From contig CANFLU010000009.1 in assembly GCA_947447975.1 (NCBI GenBank), positions 1 to 64,000 on the forward strand: DNA of 64,000 nt, in the 5' to 3' direction. The stretch is from Comamonadaceae bacterium (GTDB taxonomy: Bacteria > Pseudomonadota > Gammaproteobacteria > Burkholderiales > Burkholderiaceae_C). A model generated the notes under the pieces. The model had not been told where the DNA came from, ran no database searches, and saw only the letters and a list, made by a program, of their open reading frames with translations. Positions 1-8,939 of this stretch are shown here, piece after piece; the stretch's first letter is position 1, and every line of letters begins with the position of its first letter. A program made the translations under genes and the position numbers.

Positions 1-3000
1 GCGCGGGCTTTGATGACGGCGCAGGCCTTTGCGATCACCACGGCGCAATTGGCGGCGATGGAGACGGCAGACTTTGCAGCGATCAGCACCAGCAGCATTG
101 CAGCGCTCAAGACAGCGCAGGTAGTGGCGTTGACAACAGATGAGATAGTGGCCTTGACGACGGCGCAGACGCAGGCGATCACCAGCGCGCAGGCCTTTGC
201 CCTGACGACGGCGCAGGTAGCGGCCTTGGAGACGGTGGACTTTGCCTCCATCAGCACGCAAAGCTTGGCAGCACTCAAGACAGCGCAGGTAGTTGCGATC
301 ACCACGGCCCAGGCACAAAGCCTGACGACGGCGCAGGCCTATTCCCTGACGACAGCGCAGATAGCTTCCTTGGAAACAGTAGACCTTGTTTCTATCAGCA
401 CCAGCAGCTTGGCGGCCTTGGGTACGGCGCAGGTGCAGGCGATTACCACTGCGCAGGCTGCCTCGCTGGGTAGCGATCAAATTGTCGCCTTGACGACCGC
501 GCAGGTAGCGGCGCTGGAGACGGCAGACTTTGCGGCAATCAGCACTAGCAGCCTGGTCGCTCTGCAAACGGCGCAAGTAGTGGCGCTGACTTCTGACGCA
601 ATAGCTGCCATGACCACGGCACAGGCCCAAAGCCTGACCACTGTGCAAGCCAGCACCCTGACCAGCGACCAATTGTTCTATATGTTGACCGCTGACGTCG
701 CTGCACTCACGAACAACAGCATTGCGGCCTTGCAGACGTCGCAAGTGGCATCGCTGAACGAGGAAAAGATAGTCGCGCTGACGACTGCGCAAGCGCGTTC
801 CCTCACCAGTGACCAAGTGACCGCATGGAGCGCCACGCAGCTGAACTATATGGAAACCATGGACTTTGCGGCGTTGACCACAGACGCAATAGCAGCCATG
901 TCGACGGCTCAGGTAGCAGGACTAAACGTGGCTACGCTGGTAGCTTTGACCACGGCGCAATCCCGTGCCCTGACGACGGCGCAAGCTTCTGCGCTGAGCG
1001 TTACCCAACTTCCCGCCTTGGAGACGGCCGACTTTGCTGCGCTGAGCAGCGGATCGGTAGCAGCTTTGAAGGTGGCCCAAATTACGGCGCTGACTACGGC
1101 GCAAGTGGTGGCGCTGACGACGGCTCAGGCTGGCGTGTTGACAACCTTGCAGCTCAGCACGCTTACGACTTCGCAACTGTTGGCAATGGAGACACGGGAC
1201 TTTGCCTCGACCAGCACGGGCAGCGTGGCTGCGCTGCTGACAGCGCAGATTGTCGCCCTGAGCACCGCGCAATTGGTCGGATTGACCACGGCCCAGGCGC
1301 AAGCGTTGACCGCGGCACAAGCGCAGGCCTTGGGTACTGCGCAATTGGTTGCCTTGGAGACAGCAGATTTTGCTGCCTTGAGCACAGCTAGTCTGGCGGC
1401 GTTGACGTCGGCACAGGTTGTGGCTTTGACGACCGATGAAATCGTAGCCCTGACGACGGCGCAGGCGGCTGCCTTGACCAGCGACCAGTCAAGCGCATTG
1501 ACGAGCAGTCAAATTGTGATGTTGACGCCAACGGACTTTGCAGTTCTCAGCCCAAGCGCTATTTCCGCCCTGGGTACGTTCTCGACTTACAGCCCCAATC
1601 GCAACTGGACCCGATTGATGTCCGGTGGCGGTGTGGAAATGGTGAATGGGCTGGCTACTGCCACCAATGGACAGCTCTATGTGCTTGGCAGTACTGATCC
1701 CAATGGCTACACCATTAATGGTGTGAATAGCAATGGTGGCCAGGATGGTTTCTTGACTACCTTGAGCACTGGTGGCGTAACAAATTCCACAGGAACATTT
1801 GGAACCAGCAATACTGAAGGTTTCAACGCGGTGGCCACTGGCTCTAACGGCACGGTATATGCTGTGGGTGATATCTCGGCTAACCCTAAAACGTTGTCAA
1901 GTACTTACAATTCCCAAACCTATGGTGGGTACGGACAAAGTTCACAAACTTACCACTCTACTCAAAGCGGCGGCTACTATACATACGACTCGGGTTATGT
2001 CAGTAGTACACAGACTAACACTTACAACAGCAGTGGCGTTGGCACCGGCTACACCATCGATGGAACCACAGTAGCTGTCCAGACCCAAACTACTACGGTG
2101 ACTACCACCAATTACTGGAGTAATGGAGGGACCCAGGTAAGCACTCAAACCACCACCAATTCACTGAGTAGTGCTGACGGCGTGTTAGTGAGCTACGACG
2201 CATCGGGCGTTAGAAATATGGCGGCAACCACTATCGTAGGCTCAGCCAATAACTTCGAGCATGCCAATGCGGTAACTGTCGGCCTTGACGGCACCATTTA
2301 CGTTGGCGGAAACTTTGGAACCGGCACGACTGACGGGTTTGTGTATAGGTATTCAGCTACGCCATCCGGAAGTAACGGATTGTCTGTAATGCAGTCCAAA
2401 CTGCTGAGTACTTCTGGCAATGACTCTGTATCAGCGCTGGCTACTGGCCCGGATGGATCTATTTATGTGGTGGGTTATACATCGGGTACGTCAACGGCTT
2501 CGGATGGCAGCACGGGTACCAATATGGGCGGTGGCGTTTCCGACGGATTCCTTGCGAAGTACGATGCCAATTTGAACCTGTTGTGGTCAACACGGGTAGC
2601 CACTTCAGGTAACGGTGCTGGCGACAAAGTAAATGCGGTGGTCGTTGACGCAGACGGCTCGGTCTATGTCGCTGGGTATGTGGACGGGTCCTTAGATGGT
2701 TCGACCTTCAATGGGGCTACAGACGGATTTGTCGTCAAGTACAACTCCGCTGGCGGCAAAGTGTGGACACAAACCGTGGGCGGCGGAAATGTTGAATCTG
2801 TAAATGCACTTGCGCTAGGTATGGACGGTTATGTTTACTTGGCTGGAATGTCCATGTCGACTACAGGCGACGGCGTTCCTGAAGGATTGGTAGGGCGCTT
2901 GGCGAAAGCGAGCGGCACACCGGATTGGGTAGCATCCATAGGCACTGCGGGCGCAGATGCAGTAAAGAGCTTGACCTTCGGTTTGGATGGTGCGCTCTAT

Positions 3001-4320
3001 GTGGGCGGAATACTTGCCGCCTCTATTGATGGTCAGACCTATGGTGGTGGAGGATCCGATGGCTTCGTGGCGAAATACACCGTCATGGCGAACGACATCC
3101 AAGCCCTGACTACCGCGCAAGTGGCGGTACTGACCAGTGCGCAGGCTGCGGCCTTGACCACAACAGAGATCCGTATGCTGAGCACGGCGCAAATGCAGGC
3201 GCTGACTACGGCCGCCATCGCCGCGCTCAGCACGGCGCAAGTTGCAGCGCTCAATACCTGCGGCCTGACGGCCTTGCAAACTGCAGCGCTTAGTGCCAAC
3301 GCCAAGCTCGTCTACACACCTATCGTGCTGGACCTGAACGGCAATGGCATCAGCACGCTGGCCATGGCCAATGGCGTGCAGTTCGATCTGCTGGCCAGCG
3401 GCAAGCCTGTTCAGACCGGTTGGGTCGCCCCAAGCGATGGTTTGCTGGTGCGTGACCTCAATGCCGATGGAACGATTAACAACGGCACCGAGTTATTCGG
3501 CAATGCCACGGTGCTGGCCGACGGCAGCAAAGCAAGCGATGGCTACCAGGCCTTGGCCCAACTCGACACTAACCATGACGGCATGATCACTAGCGCCGAT
3601 GCGGTGTTTGAGCAGCTGGGCGTGTGGGTAGACGCGAATTCGGACGGTATCAGCGAGGCTGGTGAGGTGCAAAGCCTGGCGTCGATGGGAATTACTGGAA
3701 TAGCGGTAAGCGCCGATGCCACTTCAACGCTGGACAACGGAAATACGATTGGTTTGACGTCTAGTTACCAGACTGCCGATGGTGCGCAACACCTGGCGGG
3801 TGACGTCTGGTTTGCGGCGCAAGATGCCATCACAACGGCTGGCGCGGCTGCGCTGAACACCACGGCGGTCGCAGCGCTTACAACAGACCAGCTAAGCGCC
3901 CTGACGGCTGCGCCGGTCAATGCCCTGACCGACGGGGCGGCATGTGAGGCTAAGCAAGAGGACGCAAGCCTAGAGTCGACCGGGCTTGCCAAGCGCACCA
4001 GCGCCTTGGCCGATGCGATAAGTTCGTTTGATGTGGTTGCGACGCCGAAAGCGGTCACAACCGCGACGTTGAACGCACCCGCAGATGCCAACGGAGCGAA
4101 CCTGCGCTCAGCGAGCTTGGCGGTCGGCAACTTGGTGCAACAGATGCGTAGTTTTGAAGCGCAGGCTGCACAGGCGGCTGGCGGACCGAGCAGCATGTCG
4201 AACGCGGCAGTGTCCACTTTAGCCTCGACGCAGGCGGCGCCACTAGGTATGATTGATCCGTTGAAGAAGCCGGCGCCTAATGACTTTTTGGGATTGTCGG
4301 GTGGAGATAATAAGTTTTAA
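1..4320 (+). CDS. Giant octapeptide-repeat surface protein with beta-propeller-like and calcium-loop domains (5' truncated)
   Basis: The frame is open from base 1, and its first codons (Ala-Arg-Ala-Leu) already fit the repeat, so the gene starts outside the window; at least 1,439 codons are present. Numbering from the TTG at base 10, residues 3-522 are 65 tandem octapeptides of type T-A-Q-V-x-A-L-T. Residues about 523-1026 are Gly/Ser/Thr-rich and contain recurring units with motifs such as DGFVVKYNSAG and GYVYLAG, resembling SBBP/beta-propeller repeats. About eight more octads follow (1027-1092). Then comes a segment (about 1103-1265) with Asp-rich loops LDLNGNGIS, DLNADGTIN, DTNHDGMIT and DANSDGIS, typical of calcium-binding modules in RTX-like proteins. 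A short octad stretch and a low-complexity tail end the protein. The role is unknown; a secreted or surface adhesin or S-layer-like role is inferred. Glycan genes follow 41 bases downstream. Confidence 0.8.
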   Translation, partial: ARALMTAQAFAITTAQLAAMETADFAAISTSSIAALKTAQVVALTTDEIVALTTAQTQAITSAQAFALTTAQVAALETVDFASISTQSLAALKTAQVVAITTAQAQSLTTAQAYSLTTAQIASLETVDLVSISTSSLAALGTAQVQAITTAQAASLGSDQIVALTTAQVAALETADFAAISTSSLVALQTAQVVALTSDAIAAMTTAQAQSLTTVQASTLTSDQLFYMLTADVAALTNNSIAALQTSQVASLNEEKIVALTTAQARSLTSDQVTAWSATQLNYMETMDFAALTTDAIAAMSTAQVAGLNVATLVALTTAQSRALTTAQASALSVTQLPALETADFAALSSGSVAALKVAQITALTTAQVVALTTAQAGVLTTLQLSTLTTSQLLAMETRDFASTSTGSVAALLTAQIVALSTAQLVGLTTAQAQALTAAQAQALGTAQLVALETADFAALSTASLAALTSAQVVALTTDEIVALTTAQAAALTSDQSSALTSSQIVMLTPTDFAVLSPSAISALGTFSTYSPNRNWTRLMSGGGVEMVNGLATATNGQLYVLGSTDPNGYTINGVNSNGGQDGFLTTLSTGGVTNSTGTFGTSNTEGFNAVATGSNGTVYAVGDISANPKTLSSTYNSQTYGGYGQSSQTYHSTQSGGYYTYDSGYVSSTQTNTYNSSGVGTGYTIDGTTVAVQTQTTTVTTTNYWSNGGTQVSTQTTTNSLSSADGVLVSYDASGVRNMAATTIVGSANNFEHANAVTVGLDGTIYVGGNFGTGTTDGFVYRYSATPSGSNGLSVMQSKLLSTSGNDSVSALATGPDGSIYVVGYTSGTSTASDGSTGTNMGGGVSDGFLAKYDANLNLLWSTRVATSGNGAGDKVNAVVVDADGSVYVAGYVDGSLDGSTFNGATDGFVVKYNSAGGKVWTQTVGGGNVESVNALALGMDGYVYLAGMSMSTTGDGVPEGLVGRLAKASGTPDWVASIGTAGADAVKSLTFGLDGALYVGGILAASIDGQTYGGGGSDGFVAKYTVMANDIQALTTAQVAVLTSAQAAALTTTEIRMLSTAQMQALTTAAIAALSTAQVAALNTCGLTALQTAALSANAKLVYTPIVLDLNGNGISTLAMANGVQFDLLASGKPVQTGWVAPSDGLLVRDLNADGTINNGTELFGNATVLADGSKASDGYQALAQLDTNHDGMITSADAVFEQLGVWVDANSDGISEAGEVQSLASMGITGIAVSADATSTLDNGNTIGLTSSYQTADGAQHLAGDVWFAAQDAITTAGAAALNTTAVAALTTDQLSALTAAPVNALTDGAACEAKQEDASLESTGLAKRTSALADAISSFDVVATPKAVTTATLNAPADANGANLRSASLAVGNLVQQMRSFEAQAAQAAGGPSSMSNAAVSTLASTQAAPLGMIDPLKKPAPNDFLGLSGGDNKF
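64..1575 (+). repeat. Nested coding repeat: 24-bp octad units grouped in 168-bp (sometimes 144-bp) super-repeats
   Basis: Each 24-bp unit encodes an octapeptide. Units are grouped into nine super-repeats that begin at bases 64, 232, 376, 520, 688, 856, 1024, 1192 and 1360, plus a partial one at 1528. Each opens with a T-x-D-F-A-x-[IL]-S octad, followed by a T-x-S-[LIV]-A-A-L octad and then T-A-Q type octads. Seven super-repeats have seven octads (56 residues) and two have six (48 residues). Units are diverged at the DNA level, so this is an old and probably selected array rather than a fresh expansion. Confidence 0.9.
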
Positions 4321-4361
4321 TATAATCTCGATACGATCACCAATAATTTGAGAATACTTAC

Positions 4362-5135
4362 TTGAAAGCTGTAATTCTCGCCGGTGGACTGGGGTCGCGA
4401 ATAGCGGAAGAGACCTCAGTCAAACCCAAGCCCATGATAGAGATCGGCGGCAAACCGATTTTGTGGCATATTATGAAAATTTATTCCCACCATGGAATAA
4501 ATGACTTCATTATTTGCTGCGGGTATAAAGGATATGTGATTAAGGAGTATTTTTCCAATTACTTCCTACACATGTCCGATGTCACCTTCGACATGAGTGC
4601 AAACACCCTGGAAGTGCATAATCGCAAAGCCGAACCCTGGCGGGTCACCCTTGTGGACACGGGTGAGGAAACCATGACGGGTGGCCGCATTAAGCGAATT
4701 TCAAAATACATCGAAAATGAAGATGCGTTTTGCATGACCTATGGCGACGGAGTTGGTGATGTGAATATTACCGAACTAATCGCGTTTCATAAGTTAAAAG
4801 GCACATTGGCGACGCTCACTGCAACCTTGCCACCTGGGCGGTTTGGCGCACTTCAAGTTGAAGATGGCAAAGTACTAAGCGTGAAGGAAAAGCCGCAAGG
4901 CGATGGGGCAAGCATTAATGGCGGCTATTTTGTGTTGTCGCCATCAGTTATTCAATTGATACCTGATGATCAAACCATTTGGGAGCGCGGACCACTAGAA
5001 GCCCTCGCCGAAAAAGGCCAATTGGCATCCTACGCTCATACAGGCTTCTGGCAGCCTATGGATACTTTGCGAGAGAAAAATTACCTGGAAGAGCTTTGGC
5101 AGTCTGGTAAGGCGCCATGGAAGGTTTGGAAGTGA
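4362..5135 (+). CDS. rfbF: Glucose-1-phosphate cytidylyltransferase
   Basis: The enzyme makes CDP-glucose from CTP and glucose-1-phosphate, the entry step to CDP-3,6-dideoxyhexoses. The 257-residue product has the usual family length. The N-terminal nucleotidyltransferase signature [19 protein letters not shown] lies at about residues 6-24, and [14 protein letters not shown] follows directly. Other family blocks are [10 protein letters not shown] and the C-terminal [19 protein letters not shown]. The start is a TTG with only a weak ribosome-binding site; translation from there matches the family N-terminus exactly. It is the first gene of a six-gene + strand operon, 41 bases after the giant repeat gene and overlapping rfbG by 19 bases. 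In the classical Salmonella order, the reductase gene rfbI would lie just upstream; here that place is taken by the repeat protein. Confidence 0.95.
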   Translation: MKAVILAGGLGSRIAEETSVKPKPMIEIGGKPILWHIMKIYSHHGINDFIICCGYKGYVIKEYFSNYFLHMSDVTFDMSANTLEVHNRKAEPWRVTLVDTGEETMTGGRIKRISKYIENEDAFCMTYGDGVGDVNITELIAFHKLKGTLATLTATLPPGRFGALQVEDGKVLSVKEKPQGDGASINGGYFVLSPSVIQLIPDDQTIWERGPLEALAEKGQLASYAHTGFWQPMDTLREKNYLEELWQSGKAPWKVWK

Positions 5136-6208
5136 GTCCAGGGTTTTGGACATCGAAGCGTGTGCTTATCACCGGGCACACAGGGTTTAAAGGCAGCTGG
5201 CTTAGTCTGTGGCTTCAATCGATGGGCGCAGAGCTTGCTGGTTTTGCACTGGAGCCGCCGACTAGGCCAAGTTTGTTCGTAGAAGGGCGGGTACAAGAGG
5301 GATTGACCCACTTCATTGGCGATATTCGCGATTTGGGAAAACTGCAATCGGCAATTTCCGGATTTAAACCGGAAATCATTTTTCATTTGGCGGCACAACC
5401 CTTGGTGCGGCGTTCTTATGCGGATCCGGTTGAAACTTACTCGACCAACGTCATGGGCACGGTCAATCTGCTAGAAGCAGCGCGTCAGTGTCAGGGTGTT
5501 CGAGCCGTGGTGAATGTAACTAGCGACAAGTGTTATGCAAACAGGGAATGGGTATGGGGATATCGTGAAAATGACCCTATGGGTGGATACGACCCGTATA
5601 GCAGCAGCAAGGGTTGCGCCGAACTGGTAAGTGCGGCTTATACGACTTCGTTTTTCAATCCAGCAGACTATCATCGCCATCGGGTGGCACTTGCCAGCGC
5701 ACGAGCGGGAAATGTGATCGGCGGAGGTGACTGGGCTCAGGATCGTTTAATTCCCGACATGGTGCAATGTTTCGCAGAAGGAAAGACATTGACCATACGT
5801 AACCCCAATGCCATACGCCCCTGGCAGCATGTGCTTGAACCTCTAAGAGGATACATAAGTCTTGCGCAGAATCTTTATGAGCATGGGCCAACTTACTCCG
5901 AGGGATGGAATTTTGGGCCAGCTGAGTCAGATACCCAAACCGTACAATGGATTGTCGAAAGAACGGCGGCCTTGTGGCATAAGCCTGTTAGTTGGGCGGT
6001 AGATGGTAGTGAGCAACCTCATGAAGCGCAGTATTTAAAATTGGATGTATCTAAAGCCGCTCGCCGTCTGCATTGGAACCCAGCTATGAATCTCGATACG
6101 GCACTTCAATATACTATCCATTGGTATCAAGATTGGATAAATGGGGCTGATATGCGCGCAACGACACTAAATCAAATAAAGTCCTACCAAAGTTCGACAT
6201 TTGCATAG
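5117..6208 (+). CDS. rfbG: CDP-glucose 4,6-dehydratase
   Basis: The enzyme converts CDP-glucose to CDP-4-keto-6-deoxyglucose in the cytosol. It is an extended short-chain dehydrogenase: a Rossmann glycine motif GHTGFKGSW sits at about residues 21-29, [12 protein letters not shown] marks the conserved active-site region, and [10 protein letters not shown] is typical of the RfbG family. The catalytic tyrosine-lysine pair is in [12 protein letters not shown]. The 363-residue length is normal. The ATG start overlaps the end of rfbF, which suggests translational coupling. The substrate comes from RfbF and the product goes to RfbH, the next gene. Assignment is firm because the neighbours are the dedicated partner enzymes. 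Confidence 0.95.
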   Translation: MEGLEVSPGFWTSKRVLITGHTGFKGSWLSLWLQSMGAELAGFALEPPTRPSLFVEGRVQEGLTHFIGDIRDLGKLQSAISGFKPEIIFHLAAQPLVRRSYADPVETYSTNVMGTVNLLEAARQCQGVRAVVNVTSDKCYANREWVWGYRENDPMGGYDPYSSSKGCAELVSAAYTTSFFNPADYHRHRVALASARAGNVIGGGDWAQDRLIPDMVQCFAEGKTLTIRNPNAIRPWQHVLEPLRGYISLAQNLYEHGPTYSEGWNFGPAESDTQTVQWIVERTAALWHKPVSWAVDGSEQPHEAQYLKLDVSKAARRLHWNPAMNLDTALQYTIHWYQDWINGADMRATTLNQIKSYQSSTFA

Positions 6209-6215
6209 TAAAAAA

Positions 6216-7538
6216 ATGGAAACACCTACCGCACTGGCGATACGAGAAAAAATTGCACTACTGGTCGAGGAGTATGCTGCAATTAGCCTGAAACCTCCGG
6301 TGTTTATGCCCGGAATAACCCCGGTACCTGCTTCTGGCAAATTGCTTGGGGCGCAGGAATTGAAAAATATGGTGGATGCGTCCTTAGACGGGTGGCTCAC
6401 CACTGGGCGGTTTAATGCCGAATTTGAGAAGAAGCTGGCAGCGTACATTGGCGTTAAGCATCTTATTACCGTGAACTCTGGGTCATCGGCGAATTTGGTA
6501 GCTTTTAGTATCCTGACTTCACCAAAACTCGGGGAAAGAGCTATTCGTAAGGGCGATGAGGTTATTGGCGTGGCTGCAGGGTTCCCCACTACCGTGAACC
6601 CGATTATCCAGTTTGGCGCAGTCCCAGTCTTTGTCGATATAGACCCGGTTACACACAATATTGACGCAAGCAAGATTGAGGCGGCAATTGGCCCCAAAAC
6701 CAAAGCTATCATGTTAGCGCATAGTTTGGGTAACCCGTTTAATCTCGATGTCGTTACCGCGCTTTGCAAAAAATATAATCTTTGGCTAGTGGAGGACTGC
6801 TGTGACGCATTAGGCTCTACCTACAGGGGGCAAATGGTCGGCACATTTGGAGACATCGCCACCCTTAGCTTTTATCCTGCGCACCATATTACGATGGGTG
6901 AGGGTGGTGCGGTTTTCACAAATGACGAAGCACTAAAAACCATTGCCGAAAGCTTTCGGGATTGGGGTCGGGACTGCTACTGCATGCCGGGGAAAGATAA
7001 TACCTGCGGACAACGCTTTTGCCAGCAATTCGGATCATTGCCTTATGGGTATGATCATAAATATACCTATAGCCACTTGGGATACAACCTGAAAATAACC
7101 GATATGCAGGCGGCTTGCGGCCTGGCACAACTCGGAAAAATTGAAGAATTCGTGAAACGGCGGAAGGAGAATTTCAATTATTTGAAAAATCGCCTTGCTT
7201 CATGTGAAGAATACCTAACGCTCCCAGAGGCCAGTGAACACGCTGACCCTTCATGGTTCGGTTTTATGGTTACTTTAAAGGATTCCTCACCCGTTACTAG
7301 GCTTGATCTTTTGACCTATTTAGATCAAAAAAAAATAGGAACTAGGTTGCTATTCGCAGGAAACTTGACGTCACAACCTTATATGCAAGGGCTTGAATTT
7401 AAAATAAGCGGTGAGTTGAAAAATACAAATAAAGTGATGGAAAATTCGTTTTGGATTGGATTGCATCCTTCGTTGGACTTTCAGATGCTGGAATACATCG
7501 TAAGTGGCATTGAGAACTTCATGGGAATTAGATTTTAA
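6216..7538 (+). CDS. rfbH: CDP-4-keto-6-deoxyglucose 3-dehydrase (E1)
   Basis: E1 is a PMP-dependent [2Fe-2S] enzyme that removes the C3 hydroxyl of CDP-4-keto-6-deoxyglucose. The sequence belongs to the DegT/aminotransferase fold, but the usual Schiff-base lysine is replaced by histidine in FYPAHHITMGEGG (His 223/224), the hallmark of E1. The iron-sulfur motif is visible as C-x-C-x7-C in RDCYCMPGKDNTC, with a further cysteine in EDCCDALGS upstream. Length is 440 residues from the chosen ATG; a TTG five codons earlier (6201) is possible but would overlap rfbG. E1 needs the reductase E3 (RfbI/DdhD) to finish deoxygenation, and no E3 gene is present in this window. Confidence 0.95.
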   Translation: METPTALAIREKIALLVEEYAAISLKPPVFMPGITPVPASGKLLGAQELKNMVDASLDGWLTTGRFNAEFEKKLAAYIGVKHLITVNSGSSANLVAFSILTSPKLGERAIRKGDEVIGVAAGFPTTVNPIIQFGAVPVFVDIDPVTHNIDASKIEAAIGPKTKAIMLAHSLGNPFNLDVVTALCKKYNLWLVEDCCDALGSTYRGQMVGTFGDIATLSFYPAHHITMGEGGAVFTNDEALKTIAESFRDWGRDCYCMPGKDNTCGQRFCQQFGSLPYGYDHKYTYSHLGYNLKITDMQAACGLAQLGKIEEFVKRRKENFNYLKNRLASCEEYLTLPEASEHADPSWFGFMVTLKDSSPVTRLDLLTYLDQKKIGTRLLFAGNLTSQPYMQGLEFKISGELKNTNKVMENSFWIGLHPSLDFQMLEYIVSGIENFMGIRF

Positions 7539-7545
7539 CCTTTAA

Positions 7546-8079
7546 ATGAAAATTCTAGATGAGTTACTTTCTGGTTGCTATCTTATCGATCCTGGGCCAA
7601 TCAAGGATCGTCGGGGTTACTTCGTCAAAACATTTGACCAGGAAAAATTAAAGGCTTGTGGAATTGAATTTGAAGTAAAAGATGCTTACTATTCGGTATC
7701 ACGGAGAAATGTAATTAGAGGGATGCATTTTCAAACGCGTCCATATGCTCACGGTAAATTGGTGCAATGTGCAAAAGGCGAAGTCTTGGATGTTCTGCTG
7801 GACGTGCGTCCGGGACCCGATTTCGGTAGATCGACATCAGTAGTACTGGATTCGCAGAATAGATACATGGTATTCGCGCCGATTGGTTTGGCTCATGGTT
7901 TTCTTAGCAAAAAAAATGATAGCCTAATGGTTTACAGCACAAGTAGCATACACAAGCCTGATAACGATAGTGGTGTTCGTTGGGACTCATTCAAATTCAA
8001 TTGGGGCAAAGGTCCATTTATAATTTCGGACCGAGACCTGAAACTTCCGGAACTTGTTAACATAGAAAACTCGTTCTAG
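7546..8079 (+). CDS. RmlC/AscE-type sugar nucleotide epimerase
   Basis: This 177-residue protein is a cupin of the dTDP-4-dehydrorhamnose 3,5-epimerase family. Typical blocks are DRRGYFVKTF near residues 21-30, VIRGMHFQ with the catalytic histidine, GKLVQCAKGEVLDVLLDVRPG, and GLAHGFLS followed by the conserved tyrosine region. It starts seven bases after rfbH. Given the CDP-3,6-dideoxyhexose genes before it, the likely substrate is a CDP-4-keto-3,6-dideoxyhexose, and the reaction a C5 epimerisation as done by AscE in CDP-ascarylose synthesis. A true dTDP-rhamnose role is less likely because rmlA, rmlB and rmlD are absent here. Family assignment is firm; the substrate is inferred from context. 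Confidence 0.8.
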   Translation: MKILDELLSGCYLIDPGPIKDRRGYFVKTFDQEKLKACGIEFEVKDAYYSVSRRNVIRGMHFQTRPYAHGKLVQCAKGEVLDVLLDVRPGPDFGRSTSVVLDSQNRYMVFAPIGLAHGFLSKKNDSLMVYSTSSIHKPDNDSGVRWDSFKFNWGKGPFIISDRDLKLPELVNIENSF

Positions 8080-8083
8080 TAGT

Positions 8084-8929
8084 ATGAAAATATTCTTGAC
8101 CGGAGGAACAGGATTCATAGGGTCCCATTTCATAAATCATGCACATCAAAATGGTCATACTATTGTCGCCTTAAAGCGCCCTGGAAGTACTACACGGGTT
8201 CCAATGCTTTCGCAGCCGACCTGGATTGAAGGTGCATTGGACGGCAGTTTTGATAACTGTTTTAATGATATAGACGTCTTTTTGCATTTGGCTGCCCATT
8301 CAGCAAATTACCCATACGATAATTTGGAAAATTGCTTGCGTTGGAATCTTACTGCGCCATTTAATTTAATTAAACAAGCTGCAGAACAAGGAGTTAAAAG
8401 ATTTATCGTTGCAGGCAGTTGTTTTGAGTATGGTGCCACAGCTAATAAAGTTGATGTGTTAAAATCAGACAGCCCATTAGAACCAAATAACAATTATTCT
8501 ATCTCGAAAGCAGCTTCGTCGATTGTTTTTTTGGGAATGGCTCAAGAATTACAGATTCAAATGAAATTATTACGGATATTTCAAGTTTATGGCGAAGGTG
8601 AGCAAGAATCACGTATGTGGCCCTCACTGAAAAGGGCAGCTCGTACAGGCTCCGATTTCCATATGACGAAAGGTGAGCAAATTCGTGACTTTATTCCAGT
8701 GGAAAGAGTTGCTGAACTGCTTACAGGTGCTTTGACCGAATTCGGTGCTTGTACTCATGGATCCGAAGTGAAACACATCGCAACGGGCGTACCTCAAAAA
8801 ACGATAGATTTTGTCAATTATTGGTGGGCTAAATTTGGGGCCACAGGAAAAATAGTAACTGGGACTTTCCCATATCGGGATGGTGAGATGATGCGAATCG
8901 TTTCTTCTTCGGACTCAGTTTTAAAATAA
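8084..8929 (+). CDS. NAD-dependent epimerase/dehydratase, probable CDP-4-keto-3,6-dideoxyhexose reductase
   Basis: This 281-residue extended SDR has the Rossmann motif GGTGFIGSHF at residues 7-16, HLAAHSAN, and a catalytic YSISKAAS (Tyr-x3-Lys). The block TKGEQIRDFIPVERV resembles the equivalent region of CDP-abequose synthase RfbJ. It lies four bases after the epimerase gene, the position expected for the final ketoreductase of a CDP-dideoxysugar pathway (AscF/RfbJ/RfbS type). Which of ascarylose, abequose, paratose or another 3,6-dideoxyhexose results cannot be read from sequence alone. The gene is AT-rich compared with rfbF and rfbG. Confidence 0.75.
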   Translation: MKIFLTGGTGFIGSHFINHAHQNGHTIVALKRPGSTTRVPMLSQPTWIEGALDGSFDNCFNDIDVFLHLAAHSANYPYDNLENCLRWNLTAPFNLIKQAAEQGVKRFIVAGSCFEYGATANKVDVLKSDSPLEPNNNYSISKAASSIVFLGMAQELQIQMKLLRIFQVYGEGEQESRMWPSLKRAARTGSDFHMTKGEQIRDFIPVERVAELLTGALTEFGACTHGSEVKHIATGVPQKTIDFVNYWWAKFGATGKIVTGTFPYRDGEMMRIVSSSDSVLK

Positions 8930-8939
8930 ATAAATTATC

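Noticed and set aside
825-1391. Long open frames on other strands and frames within the repeat gene
   Set aside because: They are shadows produced by the biased repeat codons and have no gene-like features of their own.
64-1575. Regular short repeats that could suggest a CRISPR array or microsatellite
   Set aside because: The repeats are in frame, diverged at synonymous and non-synonymous sites, have no spacers, and encode a continuous protein repeat.
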